Translations under genes and position numbers: made by a program | Notes under the pieces: generated by a model | Database searches by the model: none | Told to the model about the DNA's origin: nothing | Seen by the model: only the letters and a program-made list of their open reading frames with translations | In this document: piece by piece, positions 26,513 to 35,500 of the stretch | Numbering within the stretch: the first letter of the stretch is position 1 | How the letters are laid out: each line of letters opens with the position of its first letter | Origin: Nyssa sinensis | Lineage: Eukaryota > Streptophyta > Magnoliopsida > Cornales > Nyssaceae | Length of the DNA: 64,000 nucleotides | Assembly (NCBI GenBank): GCA_008638375.1 | Contig: CM018046.1 | Coordinates: 40,229,706-40,293,705 of the forward strand | Direction of reading: 5' to 3'

Positions 26513-29500
26513 TGTTACTTTTCATGAGGTGTTAGACCCACAACCTGAGGTGCAAGAGGTGAATGCTTTTTAGGCTCTCATTTTTTCTCTCTCTTTTTTC
26601 AACATCTAAAAGTTTTTTGCAGTCACCTTGCTCTGAGGTAAGACTTGAGGCATGCCTTAAAAATGCTTTTAAGACTATTCCCAATACGAAGAGGCGAGAG
26701 AAAGCAGTAAGTGAAGTTTGACGAATGAGACCACAAACAAACCAAAATATGTAAGAGACCAAAACAGACCCAGATTGTCTTCACCCATGTGATTTAACAA
26801 GCTTCCAAACAATAGGAATCATCCAAAACTTTCTAACACAACAGGGAATTTCAAATTTTTCACATTTAAAAGCATAGGAATTTGCAGACCTTGGCATCCA
26901 TTTGGCCTGATATCAGAAAACATACAGACTCAAGATTCCAGCTTCAAAAGGGAACACACAACTAAGTTCAATTGATTCTGACTCATTTCTGAGATATGTG
27001 GTGATTTTTCATTGTTGGTGCAACTTTAAACATGGTGTGAAATGTTTTCTAACATCTTATCTTACTTTCATCAAAAGCTATAATAGTTAGTTTTAGAAAA
27101 GAGGAGAAGAACGAGAACAAGAAGAATGAAAGCGAATATTCAAAAGGAGAATAGCAAAATAGCAAAGCAAAAATGAAGAGAATATATGATGCAGAGTTCC
27201 ATGATTAGTGAGCCTCATTGTGTTTCCCCATTAAAATGTGGGGAAAAAACATTACCACGCATGCATATAATACAGATAGTCGCAAAATAAATCCCCTAAC
27301 GGAATTTAGTGCTTAATAAAGTCAATGCAAGCATAGGTGATCCAAGTAGTTTACTAATATGAATTTTTATTGATGATATAACACTTTATTTAATGAGTCT
27401 TACAAACATTGGATGCAAAAGAATTCACATGTACAGCAGTCTAGTGGTACACCGCCACCCAGAGGCAGAACTCCAGCTGACGGGTTGGGATAAGTCTCTC
27501 CATGACCCCACCTCCCTGCTTCCAAACTCCTAGAATCCCATTTTGAATTAATGCAAGATTCCACTTATATTGCACCCCAAGGTAAAAATATGTATACATT
27601 TTCATATAAGAAGAAATAGAAAATTGGACGCTATTAAGACTAGAGAAGATAGAGCCACCAAAGTCAACTTTTTGCAGAACAATCTGGGCCATCAGCCACT
27701 AAAAAATGGTGAATTAAGAATTATTTTTAGAGTATAGCAAAATCTGAGCAGCTCAAAAACCCATCTTCTGGGGTATCAAGACCACTTGAATTTGAGCTAC
27801 AAAGAGAAGAGATTTGCACCAAGCTCAGGTGAGCCAGCCAGCCAGCCCAATCATGGAAATAACATTAGTTTCATCCAAGTGATTTTTCTTTCTCATTAAT
27901 TTAAGAAAAAGGTGGGCACAACCAGGTGAGGAAGTCATTGCTGAATGCAGTTATGAATGCAAAGCATGCTAAAAAGGAAAGGGGCAAACTGAGAATTTCA
28001 TGTGTAGAGGGTTTGGGCCTTTGTCTAATCAACTTTTGAATTAAATCTTATTTATGTTTATTTTAATTAGTATGTTACTAGCCTAGTTTTATTAGGTTTT
28101 AGGAGTCCCAAGTATCTTGGTAATTTCTAACATAAATATATATATATAAAGGGCATCCCTATTCCCACTCCATATTTCAACACTTAAGCTAAAAAAAGTA
28201 CAACTTTAATGATTAAAAAATTAATATTTTGGAGCTCAAGTGATGATATGGGAGTGCGAATAACATTTCCCCAAAAAAAAGGTGCTTTGGTAATTTCTAA
28301 TTTGTAGGAAATAGGACAGTAGTAATGGTCCACCTGTCACTTTAGGTCAAGTTATGTTATCTAAGTTTTATTTACGGTTCTTAATATTTCTAGAATAGAT
28401 TTAGTAGTTAAAATTTTAACTTTTCTTATTTTAGAGTCTTAGTCCTTGACTTGTATGTTTAAGATTGCTCCAGCAACTTGTAAAAAATCTGGGCTTTTGT
28501 TCAATGAAGAAGTTGAGTTTTCAGAATTTGAGAGAAACTTCTAAAACTTCATGTTGTGTGTGATGCAACCTTACCTTGAGGGTTCATTCCTAAGGAATTC
28601 TGTGCGAAGATTAATAGATTCTTTTTCTTCTTCCTTTCATTCTTTTCCTCTTATTGCCCACAGGCTCCTGTTCATGACTACAGATTTGCCCATATTCTAT
28701 CCCCAAAACCTTACTGTACCATACCCCAATCAACCTTAACCCTTTCCCCTAGCATTTGGCCTTTCATTTGACACCAAAAATCATAAAATATTTGTTCAGA
28801 TATTCTAGCAAACCTTTTTCCTGAAAATCTTGTGACCTATCACTTTTGAAACCAAGCATATGCCAACCCTTTTCAGTCCCCAAAGCCAACAACATTTCTT
28901 TGACGTTTTAATACCCTAAACCTCCAAGATTTTCATAGGCAAAGCCCACCATAAATTCAATTGTAGACAGCACCATTTTAAAATGTCCTAGTGCAGTTCT
29001 AAATCAACTTATTAGTAGTGAAAAGAGTTGGGACAGGTTCAGGACTTCTGCCTCAAATTAGCTTGCGGTTATGTTGCAACTTAATTGGTTAAAAGTTCAA
29101 AAGGTCAAAATTATTTCTCACTCCCTTGGAATTAATTTCCAAATCTTGGGTTTATACCCTGTTCGTATTTAGTACAAAATGGGCAACATACTAAATTCTC
29201 AAAATATGTTTGTTCCATACTTGGAAAAACATTTTTGATTTTATGTCCAAAATCTGAAAAAGAGACATTGAATGGGAAGGAATAGGGGATGCCCTTCATT
29301 AAGGTAAGCCTAGCTCCTTTTGAAACATACAATCCATTTTGCCCATAGAGCCTCCTTTTCACCCCCACACTCCCCAGATTACTTATTAGTTTCACCTTGA
29401 AGAAATATTCCAAAGGCATGCCAAGGTAAGACGTAAACATCCCAAGGAAAGTAGGAAGCCTGCCAGTCTTATAACCTAAATTTGACGCCAACTCTCTCTG

Positions 29501-31265
29501 CTTCACTCATGCAGATTACTCAACCAAATTTACTTTAAGGCCTAACCCCTTGGACAAAACCATCAGCCTCCTCACCTATCAAAAAAAATAAAATATCATT
29601 AGCCAGCTCAAATTATTTACCACATGCATGCACCTCAACCTATTTATTGAATAAGGAGGTGTACACTTCTAATTCTCCTAGTGATTTGGTTTGTGGATAG
29701 TATCCCCATAGGTTGATGCACTTCTAATCATTATTCTTCCATCAATAATTGAAAAGGTGAACTTTGATGTTTATGTCATTAGCCCATTGGGAAGAGAGAT
29801 GAAACAAACTTCATGAACCCTGATTCTTTCTTTATAAAATTGATATAACCTTTTTTATGAGAATCTGTCAATAATCACTCCATGCTTGCAGTAGGGTAAT
29901 AATACGCATGCACATGAATTCATCTCAGAATAAAACTACTTAAATTAATCCCTATTTTTTCGTTTATTATCAACATATCTATTAATTTTCTTATTATTCA
30001 TTTGTATAACTTTACAAGGATTTTTCTTTAGACTCCTGAACCAATATTGCAAGACATGATCCGATACCATGACATAAACAAAAGGTTTAATTGTGAGATA
30101 TCTCTTTAAAATTCAATAATATATCTAGCATTAAATACCTCCTTTCATTTTTTATATGTAAAGATGAAAATATAAATACCTCATTTCATGCTCCGAAAAT
30201 TTAATTTTGGAGCTCACGCCAGCCTTAATGCCTGTACCCAGCAAACTCAAACCACAACAGAATATTGCTCGCTGGACTGGTGAGAATAATCCACTTTCAA
30301 ATATTCCTGCCTAATAGCATTACAACTATCCAATTCAATTATTAAAAAATATATATGTTTGGTAATATTACTGAGCAAACACCTCCAAAAGAAAAACAAA
30401 TTACTATTACAAACATATCAATTCTTCAAAACTTTCTTAAATATTACTTGACTAGATTAGTAGACAAAAGAACAGCAACAAATTCTAATTAGTCTTGAAG
30501 TTATCACATTTTTAAACTAACAAAATCCAAATATCTTCATATCAATAATTCCCCCATTATTTCAAGATTCCTGAATTATTTCAAAAGGTTGTCAAATGAC
30601 CGCGCAACTTCATCATTTTCTTCACATCAACAATCAGTCTTAGATTTTCTCCAAATTACGTGAACCTTTACCAAGTCCCCAAGTCTAAGCCTTTCCAACT
30701 CCAAAAAGTTCCTGACTCCCAAATTTCAGAGGGTCAAAAAGGTTAGCAAAGCCTGTAGCCTCCGAGCTACACTTATATACAGACACACAGCGCATATGTA
30801 TATATAGAGTGGCTGAAGTGAGAGAGAAACCAAGTAAATATATATATATATATATATATATATAATAAAAGACATAGTAGCAGAGCTCTGTTGAGAATAT
30901 TGAAATATCAACAAAACTCGAGACATAAAACTTCTAAAGAATAGACAGGCCACACAGACAATTATATACATATATGTGTGTGTGTGTGTGTATAATAATG
31001 AATCCCAGAATAGGAATCTAGAGAAAGAAATCACGGTCCTTACAACATTGAAGGGGCCATTTTGCGATGAAAGGTCGGCTTCTTGACTCTGCTCAGAAAT
31101 CTTTACTGATCTAACGGCGAATATATCCCTTCCAATGCATCTTTTTCGGCTTCGCGATTCGAGGAAAAACTCATTCAGATTTTTTGTTGATGAGAGGCGA
31201 TCAGAAACCTTTGTCGTATCAGATTTCAACATTGACATCCCCGCCGGCAAATTAATCGTCGCCAT
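2171..31265 (-). CDS. PKP3: plastidial pyruvate kinase, beta-2 (PKP3) type, 12 coding exons, with an apparent frameshift
   Basis: Pyruvate kinase makes pyruvate and ATP from phosphoenolpyruvate and ADP. The plastid isozyme supplies pyruvate for fatty acid synthesis in the stroma, where alpha and beta subunits assemble together. I assembled 12 exons from conserved blocks and GT-AG borders; the phases agree throughout except inside exon 10. Residues 1 to about 65 are a Ser/Arg-rich transit peptide. Then come [11 protein letters not shown] and [12 protein letters not shown] (start of the barrel), [13 protein letters not shown], the B domain, [11 protein letters not shown] (catalytic Lys), [18 protein letters not shown] with [18 protein letters not shown], and the C domain ending near HHIQVRKV. 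The N-terminal block VRSVKISE with NGPFNV matches my memory of Arabidopsis PKP3 rather than PKP1 or PKP2. Corrected length is about 572 residues, usual for the family. Oddities are one extra base in exon 10, Glu for the metal-binding Asp in exon 7, and an extended C terminus. It is either a sequence with base errors or a decaying copy. Confidence 0.88.
2491..2599 (-). CDS. PKP3: PKP3 exon 11: C domain
   Basis: 109 nt reading [20 protein letters not shown] and [16 protein letters not shown]. Acceptor TGACAG, donor GTTAGT. The phase is right only if the extra base of exon 10 is discounted. Confidence 0.92.
3288..3365. repeat. 78-bp inverted repeat enclosing two CACGTG cores
   Basis: Arms ACACTCTATTTT (3288-3299) and AAAATAGAGTGT (3354-3365) are perfect reverse complements. 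The loop is GC-rich, unlike the AT-rich intron 10 around it, and holds CACGTG at both ends plus short GTGTC repeats. It could be a very small foldback element. Confidence 0.5.
4604..5085 (-). mobile_element. degenerate LINE fragment, region downstream of reverse transcriptase
   Basis: In several minus-strand frames I read pieces typical of plant L1-type ORF2 between the reverse transcriptase and the zf-RVT region: DYLRF, VVWEP, then [20 protein letters not shown]. Many frameshifts and stops show it is old. It lies in intron 10 in the same orientation as the gene. Confidence 0.7.
5324..5473 (-). pseudogene. PKP3: PKP3 exon 10, C domain, with one extra base
   Basis: 150 nt between acceptor TTTACAG and donor GTGAGT; the phases of exons 9 and 11 require 149. 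The first part reads [20 protein letters not shown] then P-I. After a single surplus base near 5407 the family sequence continues one frame over, as [20 protein letters not shown] then TIFAFTNE. In the uncorrected frame translation ends at a TGA within the last codon of this exon. The cause may be a sequence error or a real mutation. No alternative splice site removes it. Confidence 0.88.
5699..5801 (-). CDS. PKP3: PKP3 exon 9
   Basis: 103 nt reading [20 protein letters not shown] then [14 protein letters not shown], after completing the Lys codon of exon 8. This is the linker to the C domain, variable in plastid isozymes. Acceptor TCAAG, donor GTGCGT, ending in phase 0. Confidence 0.9.
5802..8542. 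other. intron 8, mostly unassigned
   Basis: The 2.7-kb intron between exons 8 and 9 contains simple repeats, the 90-bp tandem pair and a long G-tract. Short overlapping open frames near 6455-6848 show no motif and lie on both strands, so I do not call them genes. Confidence 0.6.
7478..7660. repeat. two tandem copies of a 90-bp unit
   Basis: The block starting ATCAACTTGTGAGCC at 7481 recurs at 7571 with a few substitutions. It lies in intron 8, 90 bp downstream of a G-tract of about 17 bases in 7367-7384. Confidence 0.75.
8543..8718 (-). CDS. PKP3: PKP3 exon 8: end of the catalytic barrel
   Basis: 176 nt reading [40 protein letters not shown] and [17 protein letters not shown]. This covers the conserved ATNMLESM and SGETA blocks. 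Acceptor AACAG, donor GTAAGT; it ends two bases into a Lys codon completed by exon 9. It lies between two intron regions full of repeats but is itself undamaged. Confidence 0.94.
8765..9700 (-). mobile_element. LINE 3' fragment with zf-RVT zinc-binding motif
   Basis: Minus-strand frames at 9653-9357 and 9356-8937 read as the C-terminal part of a plant L1-type ORF2: [15 protein letters not shown], then a block with [18 protein letters not shown], the zf-RVT signature. A stop separates the frames. The 3' end at about 8770 has an A-rich tail on the minus strand. It lies in intron 7, in gene orientation, and is 5' truncated. Confidence 0.82.
10540..11160 (+). other. open frame and flanks of unknown origin in intron 7
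   Basis: A 104-residue plus-strand frame (10585-10899) is followed by about 250 bp that could continue it in other frames. The base composition is less AT-rich than around it, and the arrangement recalls a decayed LINE ORF1. I found no zinc knuckle or other decisive motif, so this stays unassigned. Confidence 0.3.
11345..11640 (-). mobile_element. second LINE 3' tail, related to the copy at 8765
   Basis: The plus-strand text from 11348 (poly-T, TTATCAG, an AACAAGG block, later GGATATTCTTCTTTAAACCA) parallels 8775-8950 base for base over most of its length. It is a shorter, older copy of the same LINE family in the same orientation. Confidence 0.7.
12616..14248. mobile_element. non-autonomous hAT-type element, 1.6 kb
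   Basis: It begins CAGGGCAGGCTC and ends GAGCCTCCCCTG, which are inverted to each other; inside them both ends carry a GCTTTAGGCC-like block. It is flanked by the 8-bp direct repeats GGAATTAG (12608-12615) and GAAATTAG (14249-14256), one mismatch apart. CAGGG termini and 8-bp duplications are hAT traits. The interior is AT-rich with no transposase. It lies in intron 7. Confidence 0.8.
15263..15325 (-). CDS. PKP3: PKP3 exon 7: metal-binding loop, Asp replaced by Glu
   Basis: 63 nt, 21 codons: [21 protein letters not shown] shown in two parts, [12 protein letters not shown] and PIEEVPLLQ. Acceptor GATAG, donor GTAACT. In almost all pyruvate kinases the motif is A-R-G-D-L-G, with the Asp binding the divalent metal; here the codon is GAG (Glu). 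Splice borders and flanking residues are otherwise normal. Confidence 0.9.
15815..16391. mobile_element. 577-bp hAT-type MITE with perfect ends
   Basis: Perfect 13-bp terminal inverted repeats, TAGGGGTGTCAAT and ATTGACACCCCTA, are flanked by a perfect 8-bp duplication AATTTCAC at 15807-15814 and 16392-16399. The interior has repeated ACACGAC/CGTGT motifs and no coding capacity. It lies in intron 6. Confidence 0.93.
16430..16800. repeat. tandem repeat, unit about 127 bp, nearly three copies
   Basis: Units starting GAGCAAAAGTATATATGCC occur at 16434, 16561 and 16689. Each holds a GA-rich stretch and an AATATAAATGCCCC block. The repeat makes overlapping minus-strand open frames with the same peptide repeated; these are not genes. 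Confidence 0.85.
17320..18332 (-). mobile_element. TRIM retrotransposon array: four 74-bp LTRs
   Basis: Four copies of a 74-bp LTR lie at 17320-17393, 17530-17603, 17778-17851 and 18259-18332. On the minus strand each runs from TGTTGAGAGCTTGATATACA to CTTAACA. After an LTR comes TGGTATCAGAGCC, in mutated form, the site complementary to initiator methionine tRNA that primes copia-like elements. A purine-rich tract precedes the next LTR. The array is flanked by the 5-bp duplication GTCAC (17315-17319, 18333-18337). There is no coding capacity, as expected for terminal repeats in miniature. The third internal segment contains a plastid rRNA fragment. Confidence 0.85.
17996..18253 (+). pseudogene. 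plastid 23S rRNA fragment in the nuclear genome
   Basis: The sequence from AAGCTTTACT at 18003 through CTTTGGGCCTTTCCTGCG, GGACCTACGGGCCAAGGGA, TATGGGGC and CGGAGATTGGCCCTTGAGTG matches what I know of the chloroplast 23S rRNA in its 3' half, with scattered changes. About 20 nt are missing between two copies of AAAGGT (near 18197). It interrupts the third unit of the TRIM array and is flanked by TRIM sequence on both sides. Confidence 0.85.
19777..19865 (-). CDS. PKP3: PKP3 exon 6: catalytic lysine segment
   Basis: 89 nt reading [19 protein letters not shown] then HSIISASDG. The Lys in VIVKIES corresponds to the catalytic Lys of muscle pyruvate kinase, and the Glu two residues later is a metal ligand. 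Acceptor TTGCAG, donor GTTAGT, ending in phase 0. Confidence 0.93.
19998..20108 (-). CDS. PKP3: PKP3 exon 5: return to the barrel
   Basis: 111 nt reading [20 protein letters not shown] and [17 protein letters not shown]. Acceptor CTACAG, donor GTATAG. The phase is consistent with exons 4 and 6. Confidence 0.93.
20230..20364 (-). CDS. PKP3: PKP3 exon 4: B domain
   Basis: 135 nt. It reads [17 protein letters not shown], then [19 protein letters not shown] and TLPSIT, all standard for plastid beta subunits. Acceptor ATTAG and donor GTTTAT fit the phases of exons 3 and 5. No long minus-strand open frame covers it because it is short. Confidence 0.93.
20766..21413. mobile_element. probable degenerate hAT-like MITE in intron 3
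   Basis: The left end TAGGATGGCAATGGGGCAGG and the right end ATTTCCATCCTA are roughly inverted to each other. The interior carries GGGCAGGGCAGG runs and their inverse ACCCCTACCCC, typical of a widespread plant MITE. The target duplication is blurred (ATCCCAC against ATCCCAAA). Confidence 0.45.
21726..21891 (-). CDS. PKP3: PKP3 exon 3: junction of A and B domains
   Basis: 166 nt, starting [15 protein letters not shown] after a GCAG acceptor and ending one base into a Gly codon before donor GTAAGT. The [15 protein letters not shown] stretch opens the mobile B domain that closes over the active site. Confidence 0.93.
23690..24360 (-). mobile_element. LINE fragment: end of reverse transcriptase and downstream region
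   Basis: Minus-strand reading gives [20 protein letters not shown] then [13 protein letters not shown], the usual end of the plant LINE reverse transcriptase. It continues as [20 protein letters not shown] and WLWRF with two stops, then [11 protein letters not shown] and further pieces. It is old, lies in intron 2, and has the same orientation as the gene. Confidence 0.82.
24835..25116 (-). CDS. PKP3: PKP3 exon 2: first strands of the catalytic barrel
   Basis: Ninety-four codons, phase 0 at both ends, with acceptor AAAG and donor GTGTGT. It carries [31 protein letters not shown] and AIMLDTK. The Arg, Asn and Ser in the NVARLNMSH block are the residues that bind nucleotide and potassium in known pyruvate kinases. 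Intron 1 upstream is 5.9 kb. Confidence 0.92.
25740..26380 (+). mobile_element. LINE ORF1-like fragment (DUF4283 type)
   Basis: A 150-residue plus-strand frame (25865-26317) ends [20 protein letters not shown] followed by KLGDW. This resembles the DUF4283 nucleic-acid-binding segment of plant LINE ORF1 (pattern V-W-x-R-x-x-G-L-P...W...G-D). An ACTTATCAAAAAAAA tail follows almost at once, as at LINE 3' ends, so most of the element was deleted. It is the only LINE piece in the gene lying antisense to it. Confidence 0.65.
26444..26512. repeat. cluster of C, T and G homopolymer runs
   Basis: C14 at 26444-26457, T16 at 26476-26491 and G21 at 26492-26512 lie within 69 bp in intron 1. The C and G runs could pair as a hairpin. 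Such runs are also prone to sequencing and assembly errors. Confidence 0.9.
26520..29120. other. intron 1 interior, mostly unassigned
   Basis: About 2.6 kb of the first intron without an element I can define. An open frame at 27441-27692 (minus) and others are short and without motifs. The stretch around 28750-28980 may be a further LINE remnant next to the one at 29130 but is too decayed to call. Confidence 0.5.
29132..29600 (-). mobile_element. LINE reverse transcriptase fragment
   Basis: On the minus strand an [16 protein letters not shown] segment is followed by YLGMPL, then [14 protein letters not shown]. These are the reverse transcriptase blocks usually written LGCK-G-LP-x-YLG-x-PLG and LSKGGRLTLI. 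Several shifts are present. It lies in intron 1 in gene orientation. Confidence 0.78.
30831..30995. repeat. AT and GT microsatellites close to exon 1
   Basis: An (AT)n run at about 30837-30864 and a (GT)n run at about 30976-30991 lie just downstream (minus strand) of exon 1, inside intron 1. They produce an open frame without biological content. Confidence 0.85.
31044..31265 (-). CDS. PKP3: PKP3 exon 1: transit peptide and start codon
   Basis: Seventy-four codons ending exactly on a codon, followed by the donor GTAAGG. The start ATG at 31263-31265 was chosen because plastid pyruvate kinases begin with MA; the frame stays open upstream by chance. The peptide is rich in Ser, Thr, Lys and Arg with few acids, as chloroplast transit peptides are. 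It contains VRSVKISE, a block typical of the PKP3 subgroup just before the mature enzyme. Confidence 0.85.
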
Positions 31266-31397
31266 TTTAGAACCAGATACAGACACAGAAAATCTTCTGT
31301 ATGTGTGTGTGTGTATAGACGTGACTGGAATAGCAGGAGTAGTAGTTAGTGGCAGCGAAAGGGACCAGAAACGGAACTCCTGATGGAAACAGAGACA

Positions 31398-31404
31398 TTT
31401 TATA
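31398..31404 (-). promoter_or_regulatory. likely TATA box of the pyruvate kinase gene
   Basis: On the minus strand this reads TATAAAA, 133 bp before the start codon. That predicts transcription from about 31370 and a leader near 100 nt. A short CT-rich tract precedes it, common in plant core promoters. Confidence 0.55.
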
Positions 31405-31486
31405 GAGAGAGATGAGAGATAGAAGGGGCAGGCAACTGAGGCTTCATGGCTGTTTTTGTGCTTAATTACGAGAGGAACGCTGAACG

Positions 31487-31492
31487 CACGTG
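31487..31492. promoter_or_regulatory. G-box (CACGTG) upstream of the pyruvate kinase TATA box
   Basis: A perfect CACGTG about 85 bp upstream of the TATA box, followed by GGG on the plus strand. G-boxes bind bZIP and bHLH factors in plants. The position is suitable; function is inferred. Confidence 0.4.
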
Positions 31493-31719
31493 GGACAGAG
31501 AAGGGTGTTCTGAAAGAGTCTGGCCTCTGTATTTTTGTGGTTATTTTAAGAGGGAAGAACGATACAGGGAGTGTGAGTGTCGTTCGAGAAAGAAAGTACA
31601 GCATCTCAACAGTTGGATGGACCACTTCACTACTCACACAGTCCCACTTTGCAGTGTGTGCACCTTGGAGGCACCTCTTCAATGATCTTCACTCAAATAA
31701 TAATAATTTGAGTAATGCT

Positions 31720-32215
31720 ATGGGATGAATTCGTATTATCTTATATCGTGTTCCATCGTGTCCAAATATATATATTTAAAAATATTTATTAATTTTAATT
31801 TGTTATTTGTGTCAAATTTTAAAATTTAAATCTGACTCATTTATTAAATAATTAATTTGTTTATTTTATTTTAATTTGTAAATGAAAAATTAATTGTCTT
31901 TATATATATATATATATAATTTTCAAGTTTGATAAATTTTCAACATCGATAAATCAAAGTTGAAATTTTTTTTATAAGCAAAAATCTCCAAATTTGAATA
32001 AACTTTCGATACAAGATGATTTACTTTAACTCATGTTATTTTTTTATACTTAAATGTGTTAAGTCATGTTAAATGAGTTAATATTAGTAAAACTCAAATA
32101 CGATATGTTTATTTATCATATTATTTGTGTCAACCTGCTTATAATCTAAATCTATTAATTTCTTAGTGTGTTCGAATTGTGTTATCACATCGTGTCAAAA
32201 ATTAACACTCTTAAT
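31720..32215. mobile_element. degenerate relative of the 577-bp hAT-type MITE
   Basis: The right end, CACATCGTGTCAAAAATTAA then CACTCTTA, resembles the right end of the MITE at 16379-16391, and CATCGTGTC near 31757 resembles its left part. The interior is AT-rich. No target duplication is recognisable. Confidence 0.35.
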
Positions 32216-32262
32216 TAAAAACTAGTTTGTGTATGGAAATGAGCTACTTATCCATTAAACAT

Positions 32263-32501
32263 TATCAAGGAATAATGAGTCATCATCTGCCAACTCATAT
32301 GTAACGGAAGATTTAAAATGATGACAGCTGATATACCAAGATTGTTGCAAGCTAGAATCAAGGATCGGTTTTTATTGTAACAATATTCTCATTCATACTT
32401 TCCATACAAGTTACTACTCTGCTTTTGTGTATATAAACCAGTTCTGACATATGAATGAAAATGTACAAAATTCAATTCACAGCAGTGTTTATTATCTTTT
32501 A
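32263..32501 (+). repeat. 5' LTR of the copia element
   Basis: It matches the 3' LTR apart from five transitions, one transversion and one indel. The primer-binding site begins at 32502. Confidence 0.95.
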
Positions 32502-32551
32502 TGGTATCAAGAGAGCCAATCTCTAACGAGTATTTTTCTTCATCCTCAACC

Positions 32552-35500
32552 ATGCCTCCTTCTATATCCTCTGATAACCCTATCATCACCTTTAATGCTG
32601 CCACTACCATCAACGAGAAGCATACCCCATCTACCTTTCCACAATGGAGAGCACAGTTTGAAGCATTGCTTATTGGCTATAACCTCATGGATTTTTTCAT
32701 CGGTGACCTTCAACGTCTTGCCATTGATGCCGAAAATTCTGCCACTTCCAAAGCAGCGAATTCCCACTGGATTCGCCAAGATAAACTGATTCTCCATGCC
32801 CTGCTCGCCTCTACATCCACCACAATCACACCGTTACTTGCTTCATGTAAAACATCTCATGACGCTTGGACCAAACTAACTCGTCTTTATGCAGGCAAAT
32901 CTCGCACTCGTGTGATGCAGTTGAAGGAGGATCTCATTCTCAACAATCGTGGCAATCAGATAGTCACATAGTTTCTCCAGGCAATCAAACTTATACCTGA
33001 TGAACTTGCTAGGATTGATTATCCTGTATCCAATGACAATCTGACCCTTTACATTCTAAATGGATTAGGATCGGAATATAGGGAAATTGCTACCCCCATA
33101 CGAGCTCGAGAAAATCCTCAGCAGTTTGAGGAGCTCTATGATCTATTAATTGCCCACGAAAGCTATCTTCGACGTTTGGAACAACAAGCTGTGCAACCTT
33201 TGGTTGCAATAGCCAACTATACTCAACGCAAGCAACCCTCATCTGGAACGAATGGACAACGTTCTTTCTCCAAAGGCCGTGACAGCAACAAACGCACCAA
33301 CAACGACTCGGGCTTTCGCAAATATAAGCCCAAGTGCCAACTATGCGATCAGTTTGGCCACGCGACTAAAACATGTCCAAAGCATACTCCAAATGACTTC
33401 TCAGCCAATTGTGCTACATCCTCTAAGCGCCAAGATCAAAAATGGCTAGTAGACTCGGCCGCTTCACACAACATGACAACTAATCTTTCAATCCACTCCG
33501 AATATGACGGTACGGATGAAGTGGTGATTGGTGACGGATTAGGTTTACCTGTCTCTCATATTGGGTCATTATCATTTTCCTCTCCCAATCGTATTTTTCA
33601 TTTGAGAGATACCCTATGTGTTCCCACCATTAAAAAAAACTTGATTTCTGTTCATCATTTTACCCAACAAAATAATGTCTACCTTGAATTTCATCCGCCT
33701 CATTTTTTGTGAAGGATTGAATCACGGGGGTGATACTGCTCAAAGGTGACTGTGAGAATGGCGTGTACCATTTGCCAGAGACAATGGCTACAGTTTCAAA
33801 ACCCGCAGTTGCTTATGTTCATGAACATACTACTGCAGATGGCTGGCACAAACGTCTTGGCCATCCTTCTCCAAAAATTGTTCACCATCTTATTCGCACT
33901 TTTTCTTTGCCTATTAATAAAAAAGAAAGTTCATCTCTGTGTGTTTCATGTTCTCAAAATAAAGCCCACCGGCAAATGTTCCAATCTCATGGCTTAACTA
34001 GCACGGCACCACTGGAATTAATTTATACAGATGTTTGGGGTCCCTCTCATGACATTGGTATTGATGGTCCCAAATATTACCTTATTTTTGTTGACCACTA
34101 CACCAAATATATATGTCTCTATCCTATGTCTCATAAATCAAGTGTTCAAACTATATTCCCTCAATTTCGAAATCTTGTGGAAAAAAAGTTTTACACTCAA
34201 ATCAAGAGCCTATATTTTGACAATGGACATGAATACATTTCTCTCAAAAATTAATTCTCGGTTCATGGCATTGGTCACTACACTACCGTTCCCCACACCC
34301 CACAACAAAATGGCATGTCTAAAAGACGACTTCGCCATCTTGTTGAAACTGGCCTTACTCTTCTTATTAATGCACATATGCCTCTTTCCTATTGGCCATA
34401 TGCGTTTCAAGCTGCCGCATATTTGATAAACCGAATGCCCACTTCAACCTTGCACAATAAAACACCTTTTGAGATGCTATTCAATCAGACCCCCAATTAC
34501 TTGAAACTAAAACAGTTCGGGTGTATCTGCTATCCCTTGACCAGGCCCTATAATAAGCATAAACTCCAGCCCAAAGCCGTGCCTTGTGTCTTCGTGGGTT
34601 ACTCCCTGACCCAAAATGTTTATCTGTGGCTTGAGCCCACTAGCCGCAAGATCTATCACTCCAGACACGTGCTTTTTTATGAGAAAACTTTTCCCATGGC
34701 ACAAACTACATCCCATTCTTCAGAAAATCCCCAAATCGACAATAGTGCTCTGCACAAAACCGTAGTCTTCTCTCTGCCGACGTTCTATCATGAACAATGG
34801 CCGACTCCAAATGTTTCAGCAATGGGTACAGTTGCTCCTTCGTTGCCTTTGGTGGCTTCGCCTCCCACGACGGCTCCTTCACAGGTAATACAACCTTCTT
34901 CTCCTCCTTTAGATCCACCAGAAAATTGCTTTCAAAATCTGAATTTGAGTTATTCATCTGAGGTACCCCCAAATGCCGAACCTCGCACGCATAATATGGT
35001 CACCAGATCTATGAACAATATTTACAAACCTAAACAATTGTTCATGGTCACCAAACACGCTATACCTCCATCTTTGGAACCTACCTCTGTGACTCAAACC
35101 CTAACTGATCGCAAGTGGCGTGATGCGATGTCATCTGAGCTCACAGCTCTTATGCGTCATGATACTTGGCGTCTAGTCCCACCTCCAAAGGGATGCAATA
35201 TTATTGGGTGTAAGTGGGTGTTTAGGGTAAAACGGCTAGCTGATGGCTCAATTGATAGATTCAAAGCTAGATTAGTGGCAAAAGGCTTTAATCAAAGACC
35301 TGGGTTAGATTACACTCAGACTTTCAGCCCTGTCATCAAACAAGTGACAATTCGAACAGTCCTATCTATTGCTGTGATGCAAGGTTGGCCATTAAGACAA
35401 TTAGACGTTAATAATACTTTTCTTCATGGTCAACTTACGGAAGAGGTCTACATGACACAACCTCTAGGTTTTCGGGATAAATCCAAACTTGATTATGTTT

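Noticed and set aside
30726..31682. 318-codon minus-strand open frame over PKP3 exon 1
   Set aside because: Only 31044-31265 is coding. The rest is intron with microsatellites and promoter sequence that happens to lack stops.
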